A stretch of DNA of 64,000 nt from Nautilus pompilius (lineage: Eukaryota > Mollusca > Cephalopoda > Nautilida > Nautilidae): contig JACATO010001068.1 of assembly GCA_018389105.1 (NCBI GenBank), positions 1 through 64,000 of the forward strand. The letters run 5' to 3'. The position numbers were made by a program, and so were the translations under genes. This document shows positions 50,351-59,944 of the stretch, piece after piece (the first letter of the stretch is position 1; each line of letters starts with the position of its first letter). Below the pieces are notes generated by a model. The model was not told where the DNA came from and did no database searches. It saw only the letters and a program-made list of their open reading frames with translations.

Positions 50351-50965
50351 TGTTGATCAGAGTAATGTCGTCCCTCTGATGTTCCACAGCCGCCTCGAGT
50401 TTTCCTATTCTGCTTCCCGACATTTTCTCGAACCGCTCGATCCGTTCGGTTAACGCCTCGTAGTCGCGAATCATTCGGGCCTTCTGTTGGAGGAAGTTCC
50501 CCTTGGCAGCCTTCATCTCTCTGGTCACGGTGTCCCTGAAGACCCGGAAGGGGGCTGGAATAGCCGGTGTCTCTAGGCCCAGCCTGATGCCAGCCTCTAC
50601 ACGCTCCGACAGCTTCTCCAGCCCGTCTCGGAGATCCCCGTCCATCCTCCTCATCTCGGCTCTCAGGGCCTGGATCTCCGCCCCCTGCGCGATTTCCCCA
50701 TCCAGCCTCTCCTTCAGGGATCTCACCTCCTCTTCGTACTCCCCCATTTTCTTGTCCTGGAAGCTGCTCAGCCTCTCTGCGAACTTCAACCTTGCGCTCA
50801 GGAACCCGATCTTCTCTTCTCCTTCCTCCAGTTTCTTCTCCAGCCCCGCCACCCGGGCCTCCAGCGAGCTGCCGCCGCCGCAGCCGCCCCCCACGCCCCG
50901 TGGAGCCCCAGACCGACCGCCCACACGGCCAGCAGCCACCCGACATGGCCCCCACGCCGGTCCAT
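50300..50965 (-). CDS. C-type lectin-like gene, exon 1 (signal peptide and coiled-coil stalk)
   Basis: The ATG at 50,965 (context gagATGg) opens MDRRGGHVGWLLAVWAVGLG, a good signal peptide with a hydrophobic core, followed by small residues. The frame that follows from about 50,885 encodes a Gly/Cys linker (GGGCGGGSS) and then roughly 170 residues of heptad-rich coiled coil (LEARVAGLEKKLEE, EEEVRSLKERL, LEKLSERVEAG, ERIERFEKM), ending in a Thr-rich linker (AVPATTTSP). The two frames are offset by one base. They meet at a run of six C (50,887-50,892, plus strand), so one missing base there, as an assembly error or a real frameshift, is the likely cause. The exon ends at ccag before gtaggt in phase 1, which fits exon 2. 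I infer an oligomeric, secreted, collectin-like layout without collagen. Confidence 0.7.
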
Positions 50966-51050
50966 CTCGACCTCTGACCCGGGATGACGTAATGCACGCG
51001 CCCGCGTCTCAGCAAACGGATTAACTGGTGCAGATCGTTGATTAAGATTT

Positions 51051-51081
<31 letters not shown>

Positions 51082-51357
51082 GTTATTAATTCCTCGATGG
51101 CGGGTAAAGCGCATCGATCACCGCCCTCCGTCCGTCCAGAGAGGGCGGGGGCGACCTGCCGCCCGCTGAATGTTGTATGCGACCTGTCGCGGTGAACAGT
51201 AAGACCAGGACCCGGGGCTGGCAGCTCGGGGACGTGGGGCGTCGTAAGGTTCGAACCCTGGGGGCCAGATCGATCTAGCCGAACAGGAGGGAGGGAGGAG
51301 GATGCCCCCTATATCCCCCCCCCACCGCGCCGAGATCACGTGACAAAGTTTAGCAAT
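50966..51357. promoter_or_regulatory. CpG-rich, probably bidirectional promoter region
   Basis: It lies between two head-to-head ATG starts (50,965 minus, 51,358 plus). It is rich in CpG and G/C runs apart from an AAAT microsatellite, and contains 'tcacgtgac' (E-box, 51,337-51,345). It also holds ggttcgaaccct (51,249-51,260), a match to the Pol III B box, but without a foldable tRNA around it. No TATA box was recognised for either gene. Confidence 0.5.
51049..51080. repeat. (AAAT)n microsatellite
   Basis: About eight AAAT units lie roughly 85 bp upstream of the lectin gene start codon, probably in its 5' UTR or promoter. Length variation here could affect that gene. Confidence 0.9.
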
Positions 51358-51470
51358 ATGGACCCCCCCTCGAGTTATGGCGGCCCCAGCCCCGAGCTTT
51401 ACCGAGCCCGGATGGTTCAGACCGATCCTTCCTTCACGCCCCCCGCCCCCCCCGGCGCTATGGTTAGCAG
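51358..51470 (+). CDS. First coding exon of an unidentified gene
   Basis: The ATG at 51,358 has A at -3 and G at +4. The frame reads MDPPSSYGGPSPELYRARMV and continues Pro-rich (TPPAPPGAMVS) until a strong donor, cag before gtaatt at 51,471. The exon is 113 nt, ending in phase 2. CpG richness, good start context and a clean donor suggest a real first exon of a gene running right, sharing the promoter with the lectin gene. I do not recognise the product and could not find exon 2 with confidence. A second frame (ATG at 51,378) is also open but lacks support. Confidence 0.45.
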
Positions 51471-52230
51471 GTAATTAGCTGTGTGGTGCAATAAACCCCC
51501 CCGCCAAAGTTGTTGCTCATTCTGCGGGATCAGCGCAGTGGGGCCGTTTGTTGATGTGACCGCGGGGCCCCTTACAGGGGAGTGGCTGAGGACCCGGGAG
51601 AGGTGAGAGGTGCCTGACGCCCCTCCAACTGCTCCTTCCTTACCCGGCCAATGCTGGATCAGGGAATAATCTAGAGTATGAAGTGAACGCCGCCAGCCCG
51701 TCTGTTGATGTCCAGACTGGTACGGAGAACAGCTTGTCGCCCAGAATTGCCTTTATTTAGTTGCTCAGGCAGGGGAGTCGGTGACACAATCGGCTCTGAA
51801 AGATGAGGGTATGGCGTAAGTCAGGGTCCAAGCTGAAGGTTCAGTAACCCTGAGAACCCTGAAGACATTGAAGGCCTTAAGAATATCAAATCGGAAACGG
51901 CAGAATTGTTATATGTGAACAGTGAGGCTCCCAGGACCTTGACTGAAGAGAGCGGAATGGATGAATCGTGGCAGTGATGCACCGGTAGTTGTCTCTAGAT
52001 GATGAGATTTGTCAGCATGGTTATGCATCTAACAGAAGAGAAAGCAGATGATGGTGAGAGAGAAGGACTGGAGGAGAAGATTAGCTTTGATTGAGTGATA
52101 GCTGCATTGGATGTGGCGATGGAGTAGTGAAGCCTTATTACGCTGCTAGAAATAATCAGTGTGTACTGTGTTCAGGAGAAAATATCATAGGACCAAACTT
52201 TTGAAAGCAAGTGACTCTTTGAGAATTGTT
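51471..52230. other. Transition from CpG-rich to ordinary sequence, no recognised gene
   Basis: The G/C runs fade out by about 51,620. The remainder has no long open frame. It would be intron 1 of the gene starting at 51,358 if that gene is real. Confidence 0.4.
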
Positions 52231-52289
52231 TAACAGGACTTCAAAATGTTCTGAAGATCCATAAAGTGCAACTCCAATTTCTAAACCAA

Positions 52290-52510
52290 GTCTGATACTT
52301 AACAAAACCCCACCGAGCCAGAGTGCTTATCTTTGATGAGCTTCCATACCCACCAACTCCTATTGATGAAATTAAAGATATGCATCCTGCCTCACCTGCT
52401 GCTTCAACCTTGGCTGTACCTGACACCACCCCAAGCACTTCACCTTCTACGTAACATGCACCCTCTAGTCTACATATACTATACTTTGGGAGCAGAAACA
52501 GGAAGGATTT
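52290..52510 (+). other. Coding-like stretch, possibly a decayed or terminal exon, unidentified
   Basis: From about 52,293 one plus frame reads KPHRARVLIFDELPYPPTPI and continues DEIKDMHPASPAAS to a stop near 52,454. After it another frame resumes briefly and ends at a donor-like ttttgg-gtaagt (52,514). The composition looks protein-like and unlike the AT-rich surroundings. Stops just upstream (52,275) and the frame change suggest a pseudogene or misplaced exon. An overlapping 132-codon frame (52,333-52,731) is probably a shadow. Confidence 0.25.
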
Positions 52511-52899
52511 TGGGTAAGTACCAGACCAAATATTCAGTAAATGTTTCCTATATGTTTCATACACAAGACATTTGCATATATTACAAACAAACAACATTTA
52601 AAACTTGTATTGGCCATATACATTGTTTAGGTTACAATAGTGTTTCGCCACAGTCTGTAGCCATAGTGTTTCAGAAACCAGCCAGAGTCTTGCTTGTTTC
52701 CAAGGATGCCTGGTTTTCCACATTATGCTGAGTTTTTTGTAACAGTTGGTTACAAACGTAGTTCTGTTGATTGTGCGCTAACATCTAATCACTGAGGGGA
52801 GCAACCAGCTGTCTGTGAGATGCAACAAGCAGATCCTCGGCACAGATCAGAGATTTTGACAGCAGGTGGAATTTCCAGCCTTAGTCACTGACCTCATGA

Positions 52900-53320
52900 G
52901 CTCATGCAACGAAGAATATTTGTCTCATATTCCGCTATAAAACTGCTAAAATATCACGAAAAACTGGCCGAAGGAGGACATCAGCCAGTAACTACAGCCT
53001 AACATCTCTCACTGGCATCATCACAACTGCTACCCCTGCAGCTATAGCAGAAAAAATGGAATCTTCCCGCTGCTATAACCAGTTTCAGCAGCAACAACAA
53101 CATAGTTTCAATAAAGGAAGATTGCCTTTACATCTTGCTGCTGCTCTTAATTTTGCTATCTACCATTACGGAAACAGAAAGGTTCTTTTGAACTGGCTAC
53201 TGTGGGTAATAACGCATCATCAAATGATGCTTATATTTTTCCTCAGTAAAGACAAATGGTATATTCAGCTTGAAAACCATCTCAACAGGTATGGTTAGGT
53301 TTTGGTGGTGACCAACTCTT
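52900..53320 (+). other. Second coding-like stretch, unidentified
   Basis: A plus frame through 53,056-53,170 reads MESSRCYNQFQQQQQHSFNK and a following segment, then appears to shift (GSFELATVGNN in another frame near 53,180). This pattern fits a decayed coding sequence with a Gln run. No family is recognised and it has no clear splice borders. Confidence 0.2.
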
Positions 53321-53504
53321 TCCTACCTACAGGTAAACAGGATTGTGTGCTCGTAATTATTTATTAGCCAAAGTTACACATGACTTGTTATTGAACACTT
53401 TTCTCTAATTAACAAAATGTCTTGGTGGAAGTTAATAGTGATAGCATGATTTCGTTAGAAAATTGTTTTGATTACTAGTCTTTCACTAGTGGCCTAAGGA
53501 CCCC

Positions 53505-53505
53505 C

Positions 53506-53570
<65 letters not shown>
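53505..53570. repeat. (ATT)n microsatellite
   Basis: About 22 uninterrupted ATT units. Such a long perfect run is likely to be polymorphic. Confidence 0.97.
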
Positions 53571-53574
<4 letters not shown>

Positions 53575-53769
53575 TAAACATGTATTATGAAGCATATTCT
53601 GTTATTATAATTTTTATTTTTTATTTAGATTACTCAAAATCTGGTAACAGTCCTTGGTCTTTAGGAAATAAATCTATAATCACGAAGAAAGGAAACTCTA
53701 TTGCTATTAGCAGATAAAAATAGAAAAATTCCTCTGCTACCAAATCACTAGAGTGCATTTCTTTCAGTC

Positions 53770-54080
53770 GTCACTATTTTATAAAATGAACAGAAGAAAA
53801 CGGGGTGAAAATTAATTTTTGCTTCATCTATAGTGAAAGCCATAAATAACCAATGACTGACGCCGTCTTTACTTCATCTGTAATCACTGACATAAAAACA
53901 AGAAGACCATTTCTAGTGACAGACATTAAGTAACAGAACTTCCTCTTCATACCTTCTGCCTGACATAAAGAACAGGAAGACCAGCCATCTTTGCTTTATT
54001 CTCAAAGACTGTCATAAGGAACCAGAAGACTATTTTCCACTTTCTCATCGATGACTGGCAAACGAATGCTTGTCTTTACT
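53770..54080 (-). repeat. Diverged 48-bp satellite block, inverted relative to the one at 62.9-64 kb
   Basis: Repeated motifs such as cttcatctgtaatcactgac, 'ctgacataaagaacagg' and 'gactgtcataaggaaccag', about 48-70 bp apart, are reverse complements of the attaaagatgaagtaaa / ggttctttatgccagtcatt units at the right end of the window. About six degenerate units are recognisable. Confidence 0.65.
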
Positions 54081-54600
54081 AAGCATTACTTTTGAAAGTT
54101 AATAAATGCTACGTAAATGTAGTCGTTTGATTCTCTATAACTGTAGTTAAAGATGAATTAAAGATGACTTATTGCTCAATAAACACAACATTTTTTAAAA
54201 ATTCAAAACTGATGGCTCTTTTTTTTGAAAAAAGCAAAATGTTGATTCCTTATTGTAAGGAATACGAAAAGTTCACATTTTGACCCCCCAACCCCTGGTT
54301 TGGCTTGTAGCATGCTGTTAAAATTTTAGTAGTAAATACACACATATTAACAGCAGCATGGCCGGTCTCTACCAATTACACAATACACTGGTAATGTTTG
54401 TCTCCTCATCAATATGCCAACAGCACGGTGTAGCTGAATGATGTTGATATTAATTAGAAAAATGGTTTGGGCATTTTATTCTTGTATTATCAGCGGAATG
54501 GTAAACGAAATATCTTAGAGCATTATCTGCCACAATAGGTCAACTGTACAGTGAACGCATCAAATAAAGATAATGTGAAATGTTTTTTTTTTGTAATGCC
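54081..54600. other. AT-rich stretch, nothing recognised
   Basis: It contains a short C-run (gaccccccaacccc, 54,282-54,295) and a T-run. No gene or RNA is recognised. Confidence 0.4.
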
Positions 54601-54619
54601 AAAAAAATATTTAATGTAG

Positions 54620-55045
54620 TTGTTATGGTTTTTCATATGATATCATTATTTGCAGCATGCCTGTGTAGTACCATATTGATTCATTGATTCTTCTTCTTAT
54701 ACTTTGTTCTGTCATCAACAATATATAATAATTTCTTAAGAGATCTGATTTTATTTTAGTCATCTTTAAAAAAAGAATTCCAGGAAAAAGACGGAAACAA
54801 ACTCTGACATAGATCCAATTTATCAGGTGTTTGACATATAATTCTAAAGTTTTCAAATGTATCAGTCAAAAGTAAGACATCAGATTTTGGGTAAATATCA
54901 TTATACTCTCTTAATAGTTGAATGTTGTACTTTCAACATAATACTTTATCATTTTCAAAATCCGAGTTATTATTTTTTTTGTTGAATTAATTATAAAAAT
55001 CCACCTTTGGTAGTTTACTAGTATCTACATTATACTTATAAAGTT
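54620..55045 (-). pseudogene. Polinton/Maverick-type DNA polymerase B relic, palm-proximal part
   Basis: On the minus strand, blocks typical of the same polymerase family occur in order. First come a LREYNDIY-like block (about 54,890-54,915) and SDVLLLTDTFENFR (about 54,843-54,884). A KMTKI block followed by a LLMTEQSIR-like block (about 54,675-54,775) comes next. Stops and frame changes separate them, so it is inactive. This part belongs after the exonuclease motif in the protein, yet it lies upstream (on the minus strand) of the N-terminal relic at 45.9-46.3 kb. The two are therefore not one simple decayed copy. Confidence 0.6.
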
Positions 55046-55300
55046 GTCTTTAAACACCTTGTTGTAGTTTTCCTTGTCTGAGTCTTTGGAGTTTTTATAA
55101 ATATATGTATTTTAAAATGTAAAGGACAAGAAATTCATTATTTATTATCACGAGAGAAGTATAATGATGTTAAAAGTGTTTTTACCATCTATTAATAATG
55201 TCCAAATGTGATTACTTGGATGTAAATATTAACATTCTACATGGGTAAGACATTAGATTTTCTGAATACCGGGTACATAAAATATGTTTCAATAAAGTCC

Positions 55301-55778
55301 TTTTATCAAACTTAGCACAGAAAGGACAACAATCGTGAGATGACATCATCTTATAACCAGCTTCGTTGTTTTATCAAACTTAGCACAGAAAAGACTGCAA
55401 TCGTGAGATGACATCATCTTATAACCAGCTTCGTTGTTTTATCAAACTTAGCACAGAAAAGACAGCAATCGTGAGATGACATCATCTTATAACCAGCTTC
55501 GTTGTTTTATCAAACTTAGCACAGAAAAGACAGCAATCGTGAGATGACATCATCTTATAACCAGCTTCGTTGTTTTATCAAACTTAGCACAGAAAAGACA
55601 ACAATCGTGAGATGACATCATCTTATAACCAGCTTCGTTGTTTTATCAAACTTAGCACAGAAAAGACAGCAATCGTGAGATGACATCATCTTATAACCAG
55701 CTTCGTTGTTTTATCAAACTTAGCACAGAAAAGACAGCAATCGTGAGATGACATCATCTTATAACCAGCTTCGTTGTT
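55301..55778. repeat. 68-bp minisatellite, 7 units
   Basis: Units (ttttatcaaacttagcacag...) begin at 55,301, 55,369, 55,437, 55,505, 55,573, 55,641 and 55,709. They are almost identical: only a base or two changes, at gga/aaa and gacaac/gactgc/gacagc. High identity means a recent expansion or active homogenisation. The final unit runs into a GATAAT-rich stretch. Confidence 0.97.
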
Positions 55779-56480
55779 GGATGTATGATGATAATGATAA
55801 TGATGGGGTTTGACCACATTGTAGAAGAGGGAAGAGGCTGAAAACTTATGCATGCCTTCTCCATGTCTATCTGACAGTGCTGAAAGTCTTTGCAGTTAGA
55901 CAAAGCATGGAATCTTAATAGATGAATTATACGAATCTATACTTACTGGTGCACAGTGAAACCAATTATACAGAAAGAATTAGCTGTGATTTTCCTTGAT
56001 ATCTAGAGCACACGAAACCTATCTGATACCATGTTAAAAGCATGAAGAGAAAAAGATTAAAATGTTACTGTGTCTAGAGTATCAGTGCATCTGTAAGGCA
56101 ATATGCACATAATGAGGTTTGTTTCTTTTCACCATGAACTTCATGGTTAAATGAAGCAGACTGATATCTATGACAGTTCATTCATGAGTGTTTTATTCTC
56201 TTCATATCGACCTGTTTTACGGCTACTTGCTAGGGCAATGTGTCAAATTGTCCAAGATTTTGTAGGCTTCCCCAAGAAATTTCTGTCAAGACTGTCACTG
56301 TGTCAGTGAACATCACGTGTATATTCCTCTTGCTGACAAAACACTCCTGCTATTTCTTCTGATCTTTTTCATGAACACCCAATCTACCGATACCCTTATT
56401 ATTAAGGATGCAAAAGGATAATGAGATCTCATTGCTAATTGGATAGTCTTTAATCTTGTTTATTTAAAAATCATATTCAT
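55779..56480. other. No recognised gene
   Basis: A short gatgataatgataatgatg patch opens the stretch. Otherwise it is unremarkable AT-rich sequence. Confidence 0.4.
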
Positions 56481-56824
56481 GACTTTATCAGTCGACCAAA
56501 ACGTCATATGTCCCTTTTACATTGTTTATTGTATAAAATCCTTGTGAATTTGGGGCAAAAACTTGAAAGTCAGTGCCAAAGGTCCTGGGAACTGTTCCAA
56601 TGATGCTGTTTCTTTAGTTTCATTTCACGAATTCTTAATATTAAATTAAATGTCAAAGTTGTGACCGCCCTCAAGTGATTTGTGCTCCGTAGAGGAGAAT
56701 GTGCGGACCACAAGTTACTCCGCTGGGCTACTTTTACCACTCCGCTGTAGATTTTTCTCGCATCATTTGGTTGAAAATTTCTAGCAATTTTTCCAAGCAA
56801 AGACAACTTTCTTTCATTATCCAT
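56480..56824 (-). other. Coding-like stretch on the minus strand, unidentified
   Basis: The minus frame from 56,824 reads MDNERKLSLLGKIARNFQPN and continues protein-like (DARKIYSGVVK) for some 45 codons. A second frame further down reads FAPNSQGFYTINNVKG (about 56,505-56,555). It may be a decayed mobile-element protein or a pseudogene. I do not recognise the family. Confidence 0.25.
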
Positions 56825-59300
56825 CCTATTGACTATTTAATCTTTAAAAGGAGCTAAAATCTCCACTAACAATTAGTGCTAATCTTTGCCAGTTCTGCTA
56901 AATTTTAATTATGTGAACCACTTTCACATGTAACCAAACGGCGTGCTCGTGTCAGTATTTGTATTTATTTTAAGTATCCTTTCTCCTCTGTTCGTCTACA
57001 GTTGCAGCCTGGTCAGGATGTTTGCCTTTTTAAATAAAGCAAACAGACCAAAATTTTCCCAAACTTACACAAGACCAAGTATCACATTTTCTGATCAAAA
57101 CGGTTTATTTCACAAAAGACTAGTTTCTTTCAAATCTATAATAGCCTTTATGACTTCCCGCCAGTACATTTCCCTGTTGTGGTCTGAGTCAAGAAAAGAA
57201 ACAATATGATATATCTACTTTAAATGTCACTATTTATTTGGATTTTTAATAAAAAGATTGTGTGTTATATATATTGGCCAATGATGAGATGAAACAGCAT
57301 GATGTTGTACGGTGAAGTTTGAAAGAATATACGTAGAGAAAAATTAGTGCACTGACTTTTGAAGGCTTCCAATCAGAGCAGACAACTTTCTTAAACTTTG
57401 AAGTACAGTTGCTGCAAAATAACAAAAGAAAGAATTCAGGTTACGTCTCAGATGCTCTTCACATCAAAAGGAGAATGAATATTCAGAACATCTCTATCTA
57501 CATTGACTTTCTCCACCACCATCCACCAGTTTCTATTTCCCATAAACAGAATATTTTGTTTTTAATTTATCTTCTCCACTCTCGACTATTTTTATGGGGC
57601 AGGCATCACTAATCGTTTATGTTAACCCGCAATACTAGCAAGTACAGCTGTCAAAAAGGTGCAAATCACACCGAAGTGTCGACCTACCTGTCCACTGTAA
57701 TGGCAGACATTTCACCAAGTGGATGAAACCAGTACGAGTTTTCACTTTTTCAATGTATTTCCCAAAAATGGTAACAAATACAAGGAACAAAACCTGTCTC
57801 TATGGCTTAGATGCAGCACATGTAGTGAAAGTATTACAAATACTGACACACAGTAAATTTAAGCTTTCCTGGAATTGGTCTCAAAATAAGCTTTACTAAA
57901 CTTTATTTTTACCCTACATACAAATAAAGTTAATGTGGCCATTTACCTGGTCCACGAAGAGATTGAACTTTCTGTTCGTATCATTCAGTAATGTATCCAA
58001 ACCTTACATTTTTGCTCATTTGTAGTTTTCTGTCCCATGTAAGAACAATAACACAACCATTAGACAGAGTTTGCCTGTTTGTCTTTTGTAATATGTGTAA
58101 CGGAGATAATGCAAATAAATACTGAAATAAAAGGTGGATAATAAAGCTTAAATTAATCTCTCTCTGTGAGATGGATGATCTGCTGACAGATGAGAATGAA
58201 TCTTTAACCAAAATCACAAAAGCACGTTTATTGGTCCACTGACTCTCCTCTCTTTTCCCATCGAGGACTACAGCCATCGTATAAAGGAAATGTACTCTGA
58301 TATGAAAACATTTCCCCATAAAAATCCTGCCACTAAACCATTCCATAATTCAATTTGTTGTTGGTACTATTGCACTTGGCACCTGGTGAACTCTGCTATT
58401 CAATGTCTGAGTTGCACACTATGCATGGCTATGTTTAGTGTAGAGCCAGGCAGTCGTCGTTGTAACTCAAAGTTCAAAGAGATTCACTCTTTCTTCAATG
58501 AAACCACTTTAGATGTAAACCAGAACTGTCTGAAAAGACAGTATTTCATGACTGGGTATAAGTAATAGCAGAAATATCTTATAGATAGTTCTTATAAGGA
58601 TCATTTGATTTTGCAAAGTTAACTTTTATGTAAGCTTAATCCAACTTGAAAATCCCCTACACAACAATTGTCTTAAGGGTTCATTCCCCTGGACTCGTTA
58701 TACACCTGTTGCGGCTCTGATAGGGATTATAAGTGCCACATTTGTTGTTAGGATTTAATGTTCTTGTCCTCTTAAATCCTGTTCAATGCAAAATTATTTT
58801 CTGATCGGGTACAAAAGATTAAAACTTCTTCCTTCACAGTGTCCATGCTAGTATGGGTGGGTTCAATAATTGTGACATGAAGACGACAGGTTAAAATTGT
58901 GAGCGTCTTTTAAGGTACAGTGGGTCTGGATGGGCAGCCGCATAAAGCCTCATCTCCAAATGCTTGACTTGGGCTGTTGTAGACGTTTTGGAGACATTTG
59001 TAAACTTCCTAGAGTCAAATGACACATGGTGGATTTTTAAATATAGTTATATTTATAGAGGATTCCTATCCATTCCTGAACTTCTGTCTGGGCCCTTAAT
59101 GACTGAAGTTGCATAGGGTGTTTAATATGCATGAGTTAAGTGCTTTTATTTGGAGACCCAAGTGAAAGGTTTCCTAATTGAAATAAATATGGAATAAGAA
59201 ATAAGAGGCTCTACTTCTCTGTGTCAGGGTGAATGGATGGCAGTGATAAGTGCCAAGCAACAAAGTTGTTAACCATTAGACTCGTATATGGCTGGCAACA
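56825..59300. other. Long stretch without recognised genes
   Basis: Several short open frames (56,943-57,209; 57,409-57,612; 57,981-58,346; 58,290-58,565) lack motifs and coding-like composition. At 58,840-58,860 'tccatgctagtatgggt' resembles a motif I associate with dispersed cephalopod repeats, but it is too short to assign. Confidence 0.35.
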
Positions 59301-59340
59301 CCATAGTCTGGCTATATCAGCTATCCATCAAACGTTGTGA

Positions 59341-59796
59341 TTGCTGATGGAAAACTGCTTGGCCCACCTACATTACTTGTGTGTTCCTGCCTCATCCAAC
59401 ATCACCACCACTGGATCAGCCAGGCACTTCTGCTCTGAGGCGGAGTCCTGCATCATTGCTGCCCTGGATACCAGCAAAGGTGAAGCTGTTCTTGGTGCCA
59501 TTGTAACCATCACTCTGCTGGACGCCGTTTGCTTAGGTAATGGCGGGATGTGGACGTGGACACAGTCATGAACTACTACAAGAAAACTTGGTTTGGGCAT
59601 CTGGTCCTTTGTGGTGTTTCGCCGCCACAAAACATTTCTCAGAAAGAACTTAGAGAGGGCCATGGCAGCTGATGCCAGCAGTGTCATTTGTGTTCTGTTC
59701 AGGACAAGGATGCTGACGACGAAGACCGACAACCATCTCAAACATCCACTGAACTACTGCAAAGCTGAAAACATTGTGCACAGAAACAGGTACTGA
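59341..59796. other. GC-richer, coding-like stretch open on both strands, unidentified
   Basis: Plus-strand frames at 59,341-59,571 and 59,593-59,796 and a 122-codon minus frame (59,741-59,373) overlap. The plus frames change register near 59,575, as in a decayed coding sequence. No domain is recognised, and I cannot say which strand, if any, was coding. Confidence 0.2.
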
Positions 59797-59920
59797 ATGA
59801 GGAAAGATTTACTGATGTTTTTTTTCAAACAAATGTATAATTGTTCTGATTTAAGTTTTAAATTCACTCTGCCAGTTTCTCATGTTTCCATCCATATGTT
59901 TTGATGTAGAGCAATCACGT

Positions 59921-59940
59921 AACACACACACACACACACA
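59921..59940. repeat. (AC)n microsatellite
   Basis: A run of about ten AC units. Confidence 0.9.
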
Positions 59941-59944
59941 AACA

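Noticed and set aside
50296-51024. 239-codon minus frame and 173-codon plus frame over exon 1
   Set aside because: Both overlap the coiled-coil exon in other registers. Their length comes from high GC content. Only the coiled-coil frame has heptads and a phase-matched donor.
51118-51339. 73-codon minus frame and tRNA-derived element at ggttcgaaccct
   Set aside because: The B-box match is perfect, but the flanking arms do not pair into a T stem and no A box is found. The frame lies in the CpG promoter and reads like G/C-rich noise.
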